From NCBI RefSeq assembly GCF_036287215.1, contig NZ_CP142860.1, positions 186,001 through 250,000 on the forward strand: DNA of 64,000 bases. Direction: 5' to 3'. This stretch comes from Caproiciproducens sp. CPB-2 (GTDB lineage Bacteria > Bacillota > Clostridia > Oscillospirales > Acutalibacteraceae). Shown in pieces: positions 33,495 through 42,808 of this stretch; positions within the stretch are counted from its first letter, which is position 1, and every line of letters begins with the position of its first letter. A model generated the notes under the pieces. That model was not told the DNA's origin and searched no databases. It worked only from the letters and a program-made list of their open reading frames with translations. The position numbers were made by a program, and so were the translations under genes.

Positions 33495-34154
33495 TTTTTT
33501 TAGCAGGGCATTCTCCATTTCCGCCAGATACAGCTTGTGTTTAAGTTGTTCGATCTCAATTTGTGCCTGCTCCAACTCTGTGCGTGGTGCCTGATCTTTT
33601 TTTCGCTGCCCACGCCTATCCTGCAGACCAGCTTCACCCATTTTCTCAAAGTTCAGCGTCCAGGTGCGTGCCTGCTGGTAGCTTACATTATATTTAAGCG
33701 CCATCTCGCCGTAATTTTTACCGGATGCAATACAATCTTTCACGATTCGAATACGTTCATCTGGCGTTGTGCTGCGTGCTTTTCTCATGTAGCTTCCTCC
33801 TCCGGAATGCTTGACGGAGTTGAATTCTCCATGATTATTATACTTCTTTATCCAACATCGAAGTTGTTTTCTTGACCGGATTTTGTATTTCTCGCATATG
33901 GCGTGCTGACTACATCCGCCTGATAAATATTCCAGCACCGCTTGCTTTTTGAGCTCTTGGCTGTAGACGTGATTCTTTTTTCCTGACGCAAAGCCCAGAA
34001 CTCCCTCTTGGCGATAAATCCGTGCCCAATCTGTTATGACATCAGGTGCGACTTCCGCCCGTTTCGCGGCTTCTTCCCTTGAGATATTTCCAGTTATATA
34101 TTCCCGGGTGATTCTTACCTTTTTCGCAATTGCTATTTTTGACTTACTTGACAT
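33456..34154 (-). CDS. IS3-family transposase OrfA (HTH)
   Basis: A 232-residue DNA-binding subunit with two to three helix-turn-helix units (EYITGNISREEAAKRAEVAP; LEYLSGGCSQHAICEKYKIR; YGEMALKYNVSYQQARTW) and a C-terminal coiled coil (LEQAQIEIEQLKHKLYLAEM) ending in NALLKKLDEVERRDASRK. ATG 34154 follows GAAGGGAGC; the frame opens 14 codons earlier. It overlaps orfB at the frameshift site, as expected for IS150-like elements. Confidence 0.87.
   Translation of the reverse strand: MSSKSKIAIAKKVRITREYITGNISREEAAKRAEVAPDVITDWARIYRQEGVLGFASGKKNHVYSQELKKQAVLEYLSGGCSQHAICEKYKIRSRKQLRCWIKKYNNHGEFNSVKHSGGGSYMRKARSTTPDERIRIVKDCIASGKNYGEMALKYNVSYQQARTWTLNFEKMGEAGLQDRRGQRKKDQAPRTELEQAQIEIEQLKHKLYLAEMENALLKKLDEVERRDASRK
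33495..33501 (-). promoter_or_regulatory. programmed -1 frameshift site (A7)
   Basis: On the minus strand the codons CTA AAA AAA TTG contain AAAAAAA. Slipping back one base here changes from the orfA frame to the orfB frame, which is open from this point on. Confidence 0.75.
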
Positions 34155-34279
34155 CAAAATGCTCCCTTCATGATCAACAGTGTTTTTCTTTTTCACTGTC
34201 TCTCATAAAGGGAGCATATCAATGAATGGTACAGGGCCTTTATTCACGAATAGGACCGTTTCTTCCGAGATACGGAAAA

Positions 34280-34315
34280 CCGCCCCGCTGCACAACACAG
34301 CGGGGCGGATATTTT
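34280..34315. terminator. bidirectional terminator
   Basis: CCGCCCCGCTG (34280-34290) pairs with CAGCGGGGCGG (34298-34308), followed by ATATTTTTTC on plus and TTTTCC on minus. It ends the muropeptide operon and probably served the receptor gene before the IS inserted. Confidence 0.8.
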
Positions 34316-34316
34316 T

Positions 34317-35132
34317 TCAGAAGATGCTGCCCGCGCAGAGCAGCCTTCCGGGCAGGTCGGCCCGGTAATCCGGGGCCTTGGGGTCAAGGCTGTTGACGAC
34401 GACCCCGTGGCAGTTGTTGCCCGCGGTCGCGTGGATGTACCGGCTGTCGCCGAGGTACATGGCAACGTGCCCGGGGAAAAACAGCAGGTCGCCTTCTTTG
34501 ATCTCCTGGAAGGGGATTTCATGCATTGGAAATTCCGGCAGAATGTGCGCGTCGCGGCAGATCAGCACCCCGTTCATCAGATACGCCATGGAGCACAGGC
34601 CGCTGCAGTCGATGCCGAGCGGCGTTTTCCCGCCCCAGCGGTACTGTGTGCCGAAATAGCCGAGCGCGGTGTTTACCAGCGCCTTCCGCAGAGCGGGCTC
34701 ATCTTTCTTGTCCCATGACGTGAGATGTTCCCCAAGGAACGCGCCCCAGGTAAAGCCCTCCCGCCCGTCGCAGAAGCGGACGCGCTGCCAGCCGTCCTCC
34801 GGCTGTCCCACGGGGCTCAGCAGGCCGCCGCGGGTCACTGAGCCCACCAAACGCCCCTGCACCTTCGGCTCGTCGAGCACGTCGGCGTAAGCCTGCAGGA
34901 CCGTTTTTTTCGGGGCGGCGTTCCAGTCCCGGACAAGGCCTTCCCCAAAGCAAAGCGACGCGTCAATCACCCAGCCCTCGTAGCGGTAGTGCGTGCGCAC
35001 GCGCGCCCATCCGTCCCGCCGTTCTAAAATTTCCACCGTCATGCCGCAGAGCGCCTCGTCGGTCAGCTCGCTGCTGCGGTCCGGCAGCGCCATGAGCGGC
35101 GCAATCGCCTCTTTTATCAGTGCGTATTCCAT
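34317..35132 (-). CDS. NlpC/P60 endopeptidase with SH3 domains (YkfC-like)
   Basis: A 271-residue C40 peptidase with two N-terminal bacterial SH3-like regions (EILERRDGWARVRTHYRYEG; GWQRVRFCDGREGF) and a C-terminal catalytic domain. The catalytic Cys is in GIDCSGLCSMAYL, the His in FPGHVAMYLGD and the third polar residue is His in IHATAGN. B. subtilis YkfC cuts gamma-D-Glu-diaminopimelate bonds in free muropeptides. There is no signal peptide, so it acts in the cytoplasm on imported peptides. It is the last gene of the operon, 1 nt after the serine hydrolase. Confidence 0.9.
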   Translation of the reverse strand: MEYALIKEAIAPLMALPDRSSELTDEALCGMTVEILERRDGWARVRTHYRYEGWVIDASLCFGEGLVRDWNAAPKKTVLQAYADVLDEPKVQGRLVGSVTRGGLLSPVGQPEDGWQRVRFCDGREGFTWGAFLGEHLTSWDKKDEPALRKALVNTALGYFGTQYRWGGKTPLGIDCSGLCSMAYLMNGVLICRDAHILPEFPMHEIPFQEIKEGDLLFFPGHVAMYLGDSRYIHATAGNNCHGVVVNSLDPKAPDYRADLPGRLLCAGSIF

Positions 35133-35133
35133 G

Positions 35134-35934
35134 TCATCCCTCTTTATAATAGTCGTAGACTTTGCGGGAAAGCCTGCCGATCAGCTTTTTGGACAGCGGG
35201 TTTTCTTCCGTATCGTCCGTGGAGTCGGTGACAAAGCATCCGAAATAATATTCGTGGCCGGGCAAGGAAAAGATGCCTGTGTCGTGATTCAGATAATTCA
35301 GCCCGCCGGTTTTGTGCGCGGCGGAGAAGTCCCGGTCGGCGATGTACCGCAGCGCCATGCTGAAATCGCGCTGGCGTTCCAGAATCCCCAGCGCGCGGCG
35401 GCAAAGCTCCGGCGTCAGGATCGAAGCGCGGCGCAGGCTCTGAAACACGGTCAGCTGGTCCTGCGCGCTGGTGTAATTGTTGTGGCCCTGTCTGATCGCC
35501 TCCCAGTCGAGCATTTTCCGCTCGAGAACGGTGGCTTCCAGCCCCAGCTTCCGGCAGTAGGCGTTTACGGCGTCCATACCCAGAAATTCGATCAGCACGT
35601 TGGTGGCGGTATTGTCGCTGTTGATGATCATCCAGGTGAGAAGCTCTTCCAGCGGGTATTCCCGCACGCCGCGGTCGAACACTTCGGTGTCGTCCAGAAT
35701 TTCTTCCCCGGGCAGGCGGAGCATCTGCCCGACGGACAGTTTTCCGCTTTGTACCATGTCCAGCGCCGTCAGGAGGATGGGCGTTTTGATGGTGCTGGCC
35801 GAGACCACCCGGTCTTTCTCATGAAAGGAGAGCAGCGTTTCGTCCTGATCGAAGTCGTATACCAGAAGCGAAACCTTCGCGTTGATGTCCTGAATTTCGT
35901 TTTCCGCGTAATCACGCAGTGCATCCCGTTTCAT
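35134..35934 (-). CDS. class-A beta-lactamase-fold serine hydrolase
   Basis: A 266-residue beta-lactamase2-family protein. The three motif classes are present: SxxK in SASTIKTPILL, SDN in INSDNTATN, and KTG in AHKTGGLNYL. It has no signal peptide, so it is probably a cytoplasmic peptidase or amidase and not a secreted drug-resistance enzyme. It lies between the LD-carboxypeptidase and the NlpC/P60 gene and overlaps neither, with only 1 nt on each side. A role in trimming imported wall peptides is inferred from that position. A relative lies at 44204-44971. Confidence 0.82.
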   Translation of the reverse strand: MKRDALRDYAENEIQDINAKVSLLVYDFDQDETLLSFHEKDRVVSASTIKTPILLTALDMVQSGKLSVGQMLRLPGEEILDDTEVFDRGVREYPLEELLTWMIINSDNTATNVLIEFLGMDAVNAYCRKLGLEATVLERKMLDWEAIRQGHNNYTSAQDQLTVFQSLRRASILTPELCRRALGILERQRDFSMALRYIADRDFSAAHKTGGLNYLNHDTGIFSLPGHEYYFGCFVTDSTDDTEENPLSKKLIGRLSRKVYDYYKEG

Positions 35935-35935
35935 A

Positions 35936-36853
35936 TCATCCCTCCAATACCGTGATTTTTCCGGAGATGGAATTCATTTCGATTTCCTTTCCCAGCGGCA
36001 GGCTCATGCTGGGAAGGCTGTGCCCGCAGGCCAGATCCATCAGAGCGGGCTTGTGCTCCGGCACGAGCAGTTCTTCAAAAACCTGCTGCAGCGTCAGCGA
36101 TTTCTGCGGGTCCTCCGCCGCGCAGCCGGTGAAGGAGCCGAGAAGGATCCCGGCACAGTCGCGGAATTTACCGGCCATTTTCAGGTGGTTCAGCATCCCG
36201 TCTATCCGGTACGGCTCTTCGTCCACGTCCTCAAGGAACAGGATTTTATCTTTGGTGTCGATTTCATAGCAGGTCCCGAGCGACGACGACACAAGCGACA
36301 GGTTGCCGCCGGTCAGGATTCCCCTTGCGCATCCGCCGACCAGCGTTTGAACCGGCATATTGTCCGGATTGCGCAGCTCGCCGGTTTTTCCGCCGAACAG
36401 CACCTTTTTCAGGCTGTCCGCCGTGTACTCGTCCATGCCCCGGTACCATTCCGTGGCGGGCATGGGGGTGTGGTAGGTGACCATGCGGCACTGCTGGTTC
36501 AAAACGATATGAAGCGAAGTGACGTCGCTGTAGCCGCAGAAGAATTTGGGATGCCTGCGGATGCTGTTCCAGTCGATCCGGTTCATCAGGCGCTGTGCGC
36601 CGTAGCCGCCGCGGATGCAGAGGATGCCGTCGATTTCCCCGTCCGCGAACGCCGCGTTGACGTCGTTGGCGCGAAGCAGGTCGTCCCCGGCCAGGTAGCC
36701 GTGCGCCCTGCGGCAGCTTTCAAAGATGACGGGCTTTAAGGAGAGCTCTTCCACCGCCCGGACCGCCGGGCCGAAGCGCTCCGGGGGAACCGGGCCGGCC
36801 GGGGCGATCAGCGCGACGCGCGCGCCCGGGAACAGTGGTTTCGGCGTAAACAT
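35936..36853 (-). CDS. LD-carboxypeptidase (peptidase S66, LdcA/YkfA-like)
   Basis: A 305-residue cytoplasmic S66 peptidase that removes the terminal D-Ala from murein tetrapeptides so they can be recycled. The N-terminal GARVALIAPAGPV, the ILCIRGGYGAQRLM oxyanion region, the nucleophile Ser in FFCGYSDVTSLH, the Glu-containing FLEDVDEEPYRIDGML and the His in ACGHSLPSMSLPLG match LdcA/MccF. GGAGGGATAAC precedes ATG 36853, and the oppF stop lies inside that site, so the genes are coupled. It corresponds to ykfA of the B. subtilis ykfABCD operon. Confidence 0.92.
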   Translation of the reverse strand: MFTPKPLFPGARVALIAPAGPVPPERFGPAVRAVEELSLKPVIFESCRRAHGYLAGDDLLRANDVNAAFADGEIDGILCIRGGYGAQRLMNRIDWNSIRRHPKFFCGYSDVTSLHIVLNQQCRMVTYHTPMPATEWYRGMDEYTADSLKKVLFGGKTGELRNPDNMPVQTLVGGCARGILTGGNLSLVSSSLGTCYEIDTKDKILFLEDVDEEPYRIDGMLNHLKMAGKFRDCAGILLGSFTGCAAEDPQKSLTLQQVFEELLVPEHKPALMDLACGHSLPSMSLPLGKEIEMNSISGKITVLEG

Positions 36854-36854
36854 G

Positions 36855-37793
36855 TTATCCCTCCAATAGTTTCCGGTACTCTTGCAGCTCGGGCTCGTTT
36901 GCCAGTACAAAATGGCCGGGCTCAATTTCGCACCAAACCGGTTTGTCGACCGAGTAATCGTGCATTTCGGGGTCGTACACCAGAAGCTGCTTGTTCTTTT
37001 CCGCGGCCGGGTCGGGCAGCGGAATCGCGGAAAGCAGCGCGCGGGTGTAGGGGTGCAGCGGGCGGGCGAACAGCTGCTCCGTTTCGGCCAGCTCCACCAG
37101 CACGCCCTTGCGGATGACCGCGACGCGGTCGGAAATAAAGCGGACGACGGAAAGGTCGTGCGCGATAAACAGATAGGTCAGCCCGCGCTTTTTCCGCAGC
37201 TCGGCAAGCAGGTTCAGCACCTGCGCGCGGATGGAAACGTCGAGCGCGCTGATGGGTTCGTCGGCAATGATAAAATCCGGCTGCATGATCAGCGCGCGCG
37301 CAATGCCGATGCGCTGCCGCTGCCCGCCGGAAAATTCGTGCGGGAACCGGCTGGCGAATTCGGGCAGCAGGCCCACGTCGGTCAGCGCACGGTCGACCTC
37401 CTCCCGCCGCTCCTTTTCGCTCAGGTGCCTTCCGCAGTTGTAAAGGCCCTCCGAGACGATATAGTCCACCTTGGCGCGCTCGTTCAGGCTCGCCATCGGG
37501 TCCTGAAAAATCATCTGGATGCGGCGCGTCAGCTCGCGGTCGAGCTCACGTGAAATCGGGCCGTTTATTTTTTGGCCTTTATACAGGATTTCCCCGCCGG
37601 AGGTGGGGTTGATCCGGATGATCGAGCGGCCGATGGTCGTTTTTCCGGAACCGGATTCCCCGACCAGCCCGAAGGTTTCTCCTTCCTGAATCGAAAAGCT
37701 CACGCCGTCCACGGCGACAAATTTCTGTTTTCTGGTGCCAAAAGTGACGGTAAGGTCCTTTACTTCCAGCAGCGGCGTTTTTTTCTCAGGCAT
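36855..37793 (-). CDS. oppF: oligopeptide ABC transporter ATPase OppF
   Basis: A 312-residue ATP-binding subunit. Walker A is GESGSGKTT, the signature is [15 protein letters not shown], Walker B is [12 protein letters not shown], and HDLSVV is the H-loop. The C-terminal oligopeptide extension ([11 protein letters not shown]) is typical of OppF. It overlaps oppD by 8 nt. Operon context with murein enzymes suggests that the imported peptide is a wall peptide, as for YkfD. Confidence 0.93.
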   Translation of the reverse strand: MPEKKTPLLEVKDLTVTFGTRKQKFVAVDGVSFSIQEGETFGLVGESGSGKTTIGRSIIRINPTSGGEILYKGQKINGPISRELDRELTRRIQMIFQDPMASLNERAKVDYIVSEGLYNCGRHLSEKERREEVDRALTDVGLLPEFASRFPHEFSGGQRQRIGIARALIMQPDFIIADEPISALDVSIRAQVLNLLAELRKKRGLTYLFIAHDLSVVRFISDRVAVIRKGVLVELAETEQLFARPLHPYTRALLSAIPLPDPAAEKNKQLLVYDPEMHDYSVDKPVWCEIEPGHFVLANEPELQEYRKLLEG

Positions 37794-38826
37794 GGCCGCT
37801 CACCTCCCGGTGCAGATTCCGGACGATTTCCGGCGGGTCTACCTTGGGCGCCCGCGGGTCCAGCAGCCAGGTGCGCGCCTTGTGGGTGGGGCTTACGTCA
37901 AAATACGGCGGACGCTTGACAAAGTCGATTTTCAGCGCGCGCGGGTTGCGCGGCGCGAACGCGTCGCCCTCGATGTGCGTGAACAGGTTCGGCGGGGCGC
38001 CCTTGATGGAGTACAGGTTTTCACCCTTGACGCCGAGCTGCGGCAGGGAGGAGAGCAGCGCCCAGGTGTACGGGTGGCGGGGATTGTAGAACACTTCCTC
38101 GCATTTCCCGATTTCCACGATGTCGCCCGCGTACATGACCGCGATGCGGTCGGCCACGTTGGCGACCACGCCCAGGTCATGGGTAATATAAATCGTCGTC
38201 AGATCGTATTTATCCTTTAAATCCTTGAGCAGCTTCAGAATCTGCGCCTGAATGGTCACGTCCAGCGCGGTGGTCGGCTCGTCGCAGATCAGGATTTTCG
38301 GCTTGCACGCGACGGCGCTGGCGATGACCACGCGCTGGCGCATGCCGCCGGAAAATTCATGGGGATACTGGTGCATCCGGTTTTGGGCGTCGGAAATGCC
38401 GACGTCCTCCAGAATGGAAACCGCCGCCGCTTTCGCTTCGGCCCCTTTCAGCCCCTGATGCAGCTCGACCGCCTCGCAGACCTGGTAGCCGATGGTCTTG
38501 AGCGGGTTCAGGCTGGTCATCGGGTCCTGCAGCACCATGGCGATCTCTTTGCCGCGCACCGCGAGCCACTCCTTTTCGGTTTTCAGCTTGCTCAGGTCCT
38601 TGCCGTCATAAAGGATTTCTCCGTTTGTAATCGTGCCGTTCGCATCCAGAAGGCCCATAAAGGTTTTGACCAGGACGGACTTGCCGGAGCCGGATTCCCC
38701 GACGATCGCAAGGCTTTCCCTTTTATAAAGATCGAGCGATATTCCGCGGATTGCGTGAAGAATGCGCCCGCGAAGATTGAATTTTACTTCCAGGTCTTTT
38801 ACGGAAAGAATGACTTCCTGTTCCAT
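37786..38826 (-). CDS. oppD: oligopeptide ABC transporter ATPase OppD
   Basis: A 346-residue ATPase with Walker [10 protein letters not shown], signature [14 protein letters not shown], Walker [13 protein letters not shown], and H-loop ITHDLGVV. The C-terminal part contains [16 protein letters not shown], close to the Cys-containing OppD tail but with Ala-Phe-Ala in place of the usual C-x-F, so an iron-sulfur cluster is unlikely. It pairs with OppF as a heterodimer. It begins 12 nt after oppC behind AAGGAGG. Confidence 0.93.
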   Translation of the reverse strand: MEQEVILSVKDLEVKFNLRGRILHAIRGISLDLYKRESLAIVGESGSGKSVLVKTFMGLLDANGTITNGEILYDGKDLSKLKTEKEWLAVRGKEIAMVLQDPMTSLNPLKTIGYQVCEAVELHQGLKGAEAKAAAVSILEDVGISDAQNRMHQYPHEFSGGMRQRVVIASAVACKPKILICDEPTTALDVTIQAQILKLLKDLKDKYDLTTIYITHDLGVVANVADRIAVMYAGDIVEIGKCEEVFYNPRHPYTWALLSSLPQLGVKGENLYSIKGAPPNLFTHIEGDAFAPRNPRALKIDFVKRPPYFDVSPTHKARTWLLDPRAPKVDPPEIVRNLHREVSGHA

Positions 38827-38838
38827 TCTTCAGCCTCC

Positions 38839-39834
38839 TTAAACATGGTTTTTCGGGTCGGACGCGTCCGCGAACGCATTGCCGATGATATAAAACGAAA
38901 TCGTGACGACGGAAAGCGCGATTGCCGGGAAAAACAGCTGGTACCGCAGCGCGGGGGAGGTCATCAGCACGCGGCCCTCGTTGATGAGGTTGCCGAGCGA
39001 CGGGATGCTGACCGGAAGCCCCAGCCCGATATAGGTGAGGAACACCTCGTTGCCGATGGCGGCGGGAATCGCCAGCGCCATGCGCAGCATAATGACGGAT
39101 ACGAGATACGGCAGCAGGTTTTTCAGGATAATGCGGCGCGTCGGCGTGCCGAGGCAGCGGGAGGCCAGATTGTAGTCCCGGTCGCGGATGATCAGGATCT
39201 GGTTGCGGATAAACCGCGCCATGTCGAGCCACCCGGTCAGGCACATGGCGAACACCAGCGTCGGGATGCTGGGCCGCATAATGTAGGAGAACAAGATCAG
39301 GACGACGGTCTGGGGAATATTGTCCAGCACATTGTAAATTTCGGTGAATAACCGGTCAAGCTTACGGACGTAGCCCCAGAGAACGCCCATCAGGATGCCG
39401 AGCACCGCCTCGCTGAGCGCGACGGCGAAACCGATCAGCAGCGAAGTGCGCGTGCCGCTCCAGACGCGGCTCCACAGATCCTGCCCGATGGAGTTGGTGC
39501 CGAACCAGAATTCCCCGCCGGGCTGCAGGTTCCTCAGCTGCAAACCGTCTGCGCCGTTGAAAATTTCCGTCGCGGAGCGCTGGCCGGGGATCATCGGCTG
39601 GATAAAGGTGAACAGGAGGATGGCTCCTATTAAAATCAGCAGGGACAGAGCGACCCTGTTTTTCAGAAAGACCTGAAAGGTGGAGCGCCAGTAGGAGTAG
39701 TCCGAGTAACCGGAGCGCTCCGCGGCGGCCTCGTCAAAGCCCGCAAAGGTGAACAGCTCGTCGTCGCTCAGCTCTTTGAGGGACCGGTTGATGCTGTCTT
39801 CCACAGCGGCGGATTTTCTGTGTCTCAGGGCCAT
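38839..39834 (-). CDS. oppC: oligopeptide ABC transporter permease OppC
   Basis: A 331-residue permease with the OppC N-terminal extension and membrane segment (RVALSLLILIGAILLFTFIQ), then five further membrane segments and the EAA-type loop AARDYNLASR-like region (IIRDRDYNLASRCLGTPTRR). It overlaps the oppB stop by 1 nt. It forms the channel with OppB. Confidence 0.92.
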   Translation of the reverse strand: MALRHRKSAAVEDSINRSLKELSDDELFTFAGFDEAAAERSGYSDYSYWRSTFQVFLKNRVALSLLILIGAILLFTFIQPMIPGQRSATEIFNGADGLQLRNLQPGGEFWFGTNSIGQDLWSRVWSGTRTSLLIGFAVALSEAVLGILMGVLWGYVRKLDRLFTEIYNVLDNIPQTVVLILFSYIMRPSIPTLVFAMCLTGWLDMARFIRNQILIIRDRDYNLASRCLGTPTRRIILKNLLPYLVSVIMLRMALAIPAAIGNEVFLTYIGLGLPVSIPSLGNLINEGRVLMTSPALRYQLFFPAIALSVVTISFYIIGNAFADASDPKNHV

Positions 39835-40775
39835 TACCGTGCACCTCCCTTTTTCACAAAGCTGATGCGCGGGTCCATCAGGTTCATCAGGATATCGCCG
39901 AGCAGCAGGCCCACAATGCCCACCGCGGAGTAGATCAGCACCAGCGCCTGCACCATGTTGTTGTCCTGGCGCTGGATGACGTTGACCAGAAGGCCGCCCA
40001 TGCCGGGGACCGAATACAGCGATTCAATATAGATGGAACCGGCGATGGTGTACAGCAGGGAGGTGGGAAGATACTGCACCATCGGCACGAACGCATTGCG
40101 GAACACGTGATTCTTCATGATGGATTTGCTGTCCACGCCCTTCGCGCGCGCAAGCCGTATGTAATCCTTGTTCAGCTCGTCGACCATGTACCGCCTGAGC
40201 CACATAGCGTAATAGGCGATGTTGCCGAGCGACAGCGACACGGTCGGAAGGATCCAGCTGACCGGGTTCGCGGCGCTGAACAGGATCGGCAGGCCGAGCC
40301 AGTCGGTAAAGTAGAGCTGTACCAGAAGGTAGTAAACGGCGGCGGGTACGGCGGTGATGAATACGATGAACGCGGTGCCGAATTTATCCCAGAAGCCGCT
40401 TTTGCTGCGCGCCATGGCGGTGCCGAGCGGAAGGCCCAGCAAAAGGGCGATCGCCATGGAGGCGAGACCCATATAGACGGATACCGGCGCTTTCGACGCA
40501 ATGATCTCCATGACCGGCACGTTGGGGCGGTAGATCAGCGAATTGCCCAGGCTGCCGTGGAAAAGCCGGATGTAGAAGTTCTTGAGCTGGATCGGCAGCG
40601 GGTCGAGAAGCCCCATGCTCTGCAGGGCGGTGTGAATCTGGTTTTTATCCAGCTTGTCGAAATTCTGGAAGTAGCCCTCGATCGGCATCAGCCTCATCAG
40701 GGAAAACACAATGGTGATGATGATAAACAGGGTGATCAGGGACTGTGCCAGCCGTTTGGCTGTGTATTTTAACAT
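39834..40775 (-). CDS. oppB: oligopeptide ABC transporter permease OppB
   Basis: A 313-residue permease with the usual N-terminal helix (AQSLITLFIIITIVFSLMRL), periplasmic loop, and five more membrane segments; the EAA motif lies in YIRLARAKGVDSKSIMKNHV. Start ATG 40775 has AAAGGAGC upstream; the longer frame to 40835 runs through a hairpin and is unlikely. The 145-nt leader back to oppA contains two strong hairpins. Confidence 0.92.
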   Translation of the reverse strand: MLKYTAKRLAQSLITLFIIITIVFSLMRLMPIEGYFQNFDKLDKNQIHTALQSMGLLDPLPIQLKNFYIRLFHGSLGNSLIYRPNVPVMEIIASKAPVSVYMGLASMAIALLLGLPLGTAMARSKSGFWDKFGTAFIVFITAVPAAVYYLLVQLYFTDWLGLPILFSAANPVSWILPTVSLSLGNIAYYAMWLRRYMVDELNKDYIRLARAKGVDSKSIMKNHVFRNAFVPMVQYLPTSLLYTIAGSIYIESLYSVPGMGGLLVNVIQRQDNNMVQALVLIYSAVGIVGLLLGDILMNLMDPRISFVKKGGAR

Positions 40776-40795
40776 GGCAATGCTCCTTTGCGGCA

Positions 40796-40841
40796 GGATA
40801 TGAGAATGGCCGTTCCCCGGAATGCCCATTCTCATATCCTA
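40796..40841. promoter_or_regulatory. hairpin in the oppA-oppB gap
   Basis: AGGATATGAGAATGG pairs perfectly with CCATTCTCATATCCT over a 16-nt loop. There is no T run. It is likely an mRNA stabiliser or processing site just before the oppB ribosome site. Confidence 0.65.
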
Positions 40842-40856
40842 TCGATCAAAAATAGG

Positions 40857-40893
40857 AATAATGGCTCCGCCGCGCTTCAACGGAGCCATTATT
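40857..40893 (-). terminator. attenuator/terminator after oppA
   Basis: AATAATGGCTCCG pairs with CGGAGCCATTATT; on the minus strand CCTATTTTTG follows. Partial termination here would make more OppA than permease, as is common for binding proteins. Confidence 0.72.
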
Positions 40894-40919
40894 CTTTCGT
40901 TTATCCTTTTAGGAATGCA

Positions 40920-42776
40920 TTATTTCTTTGCTTTGGCAAGCGCGGCCGCGCGCTCTTCGTCCCATTTCTTTTCCGCGGCGTAGAATTCATCCATGCTCAT
41001 GGGCTTTTCAAGCAGATGCTGTCCCTTGTAGCGAAGGATGGAAACACCGAACGGAGCGTACTGGTAATCGAATTCATTCCTCTTGGTGACCTGGTATCCG
41101 TCGGTGTTCAGGCCGTAGGGAATGACGAACGCGTTGTTGATAAGGAAGGCTTCCGCCTTGGCAAACGCGTTGTAGCGCTTGTCGAGGTCGGTGGATTCCG
41201 CAATCGCGGCGTTATACAGGTTGGTGTAGGTCTTATTGCCGTCGGCGTCGGTGTAACCCTGCGCCTTTTCGGGCCAGTTGTAGTTGCCGCCGCCCTCGCC
41301 GTTCGCGTCGTTCGGCTGGAACGGGTCGGTAAAGGTCTGCGGGTCGGCGTAGTCGGGGCCGAAGTTGACCTTCATCAGCGCGTATTTTCCGGCGCGGCGC
41401 GTAGCGGAAAGGAACCCGGTCGACGGGCCGGCCTCGGGGATAATATCGATGTAATCCTTGCCGAGCAGGCCCTCGAGCTGCTGCTCGACCACCTGGCACT
41501 CTTTATCCCAGTTGGCGGTGGTCGGATTGTACGGCATCAGAATCTTGACCGGCAGGGTCGCGCCCGCGGCCTTCAGCTCCGTTTTTGCCTTTTCGGCGTA
41601 TTTTTTGGCTTCGTCCGCCTGGAAGGAATCGCGGGCGGTGATCGCTTTCAGGTCGCCGATATTGGTGTAGTCCGTACCGTCCAGATCGACCAGAGCGGGC
41701 GGGGTGACCGTGTTCAGAAGCTGTTTATCCGGATTGTACGGTTCCGCGACGGCAAGCGCCTTGATGCGGTCAAGGCCGTAGAAGATGGATTTGCGGAAAT
41801 CCTCGTTGTTGACGGCCTTGGTCCAGTTGTCCGGCTCGTACTGCGCGTCGAACTTCGGATTGAAGTTGAAGGCGTAGAAGTAGGAGTAGCACTGGCTGCG
41901 GCTCGGGCTGACCAGATTCTTGGTGGAATCGTCTTTCATCCACTGGTCGAGAATATCGGAGGAAATATAGGCCTGATCGATTTCCCCGCGCTTATACATC
42001 TCCGGCGCGAGGGTGTTCTTTTCCTTGTTATAGGTTTCGGTAATGGTGCCGATGTAGACCTTGTCTTTATCCCAGTATTTGTCGTTCTTGGTATAGACGT
42101 GGGAGACCTGGGGCTCATAGGTGGTCAGAAGATACGCGCCGTTGTACAGAAGGCTGGTATTGTCGACTCCGAAACTGGCGCCTTTTTCCTTCAGAAAATC
42201 GCCGTTCGCCGGCAAAAAGCAGACGTAAACAAGCATGGAAAGGAAATACGGGGTCGGCTTTTTCAGCGTGTAAACCAGCGTGCTGTCGTCGGCAGCCTTG
42301 ACGCCGACCTGTGAAAAGTCCGTGATCTTCTTATTATAGTAGTCCTCCGCGTTTTTGACCACGCTGTAAAAAATATTCGCGGTTTCCGATTGATAGGTGT
42401 CCGTCAGAAGATACTGGGCGGCGTCCACGAAGTCCTGCGCCTTCACGTCGGCGACCTCCTTGCCGGTGCTGTCCACCCATTTTACGCCCTTGCGCAGGTG
42501 GAAGGTCCAGGTGAGCTGGTCATCGCTGGTTTCCCATGTTTCCGCAAGGCCGGGCTGTACGACGCCGTACTTGTCGTACTCGATCAGGCCGTCCACACAG
42601 TTGGCCGCGACCGCCTGTTCGGTCTGGCTGCCGGAAATCAGATAATTCATGGTCGTGAATTCCTCGGAATAAAGCTTGCGGTAGTTTTCGGACGAGTCCC
42701 CGGCTTTCTGGCCGCATCCCGCCAGCGTGCCGAGCAGCATGGCCGCGCACAGCAGCATTGATAACAGCTTTTTCAT
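40920..42776 (-). CDS. oppA: oligopeptide-binding lipoprotein OppA-like (SBP family 5)
   Basis: A 618-residue extracellular solute-binding protein. The signal ends in the lipobox LLGTLAGCG (Cys about 21). The family-5 features include LAETWETSDDQLTWTFHLRK and GVKWVDSTGK near the N-terminus. It is longer than average Opp binding proteins, mainly from Lys/Asp-rich surface loops. It captures peptides for the OppBCDF transporter. Neighbouring epimerase, LD-carboxypeptidase and NlpC/P60 genes suggest murein peptide ligands. It follows the epimerase after 132 nt that contain a short palindromic repeat. Confidence 0.93.
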   Translation of the reverse strand: MKKLLSMLLCAAMLLGTLAGCGQKAGDSSENYRKLYSEEFTTMNYLISGSQTEQAVAANCVDGLIEYDKYGVVQPGLAETWETSDDQLTWTFHLRKGVKWVDSTGKEVADVKAQDFVDAAQYLLTDTYQSETANIFYSVVKNAEDYYNKKITDFSQVGVKAADDSTLVYTLKKPTPYFLSMLVYVCFLPANGDFLKEKGASFGVDNTSLLYNGAYLLTTYEPQVSHVYTKNDKYWDKDKVYIGTITETYNKEKNTLAPEMYKRGEIDQAYISSDILDQWMKDDSTKNLVSPSRSQCYSYFYAFNFNPKFDAQYEPDNWTKAVNNEDFRKSIFYGLDRIKALAVAEPYNPDKQLLNTVTPPALVDLDGTDYTNIGDLKAITARDSFQADEAKKYAEKAKTELKAAGATLPVKILMPYNPTTANWDKECQVVEQQLEGLLGKDYIDIIPEAGPSTGFLSATRRAGKYALMKVNFGPDYADPQTFTDPFQPNDANGEGGGNYNWPEKAQGYTDADGNKTYTNLYNAAIAESTDLDKRYNAFAKAEAFLINNAFVIPYGLNTDGYQVTKRNEFDYQYAPFGVSILRYKGQHLLEKPMSMDEFYAAEKKWDEERAAALAKAKK

Positions 42777-42808
42777 CGTTTATCCTCTTTTCTCTCTTAA
42801 TGATAGAC

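Larger units (their letters stand above)
32478..34233 (-). mobile_element. IS3-family (IS150-like) insertion sequence
   Basis: Two transposase frames, orfA and orfB, are joined by an A7 frameshift site. Candidate terminal inverted repeats begin TGTACATTC at 32478 and TGTACCATTC (complement ending at 34233); similarity continues outward as AAAGGCC on both sides, so the ends are uncertain by about 10 nt and no clear target duplication is called. It sits between the receptor lipoprotein gene and the muropeptide operon and breaks neither. Confidence 0.82.

Noticed and set aside
35134..35934. Antibiotic-resistance beta-lactamase
   Set aside because: The fold motifs are present, but there is no signal peptide and the gene is embedded in a murein-peptide operon.
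40788..42314. 508-codon open frame antisense to oppA
   Set aside because: It mirrors the GC-rich third-position pattern of oppA, has no ribosome site and resembles no family; oppA is unmistakable.
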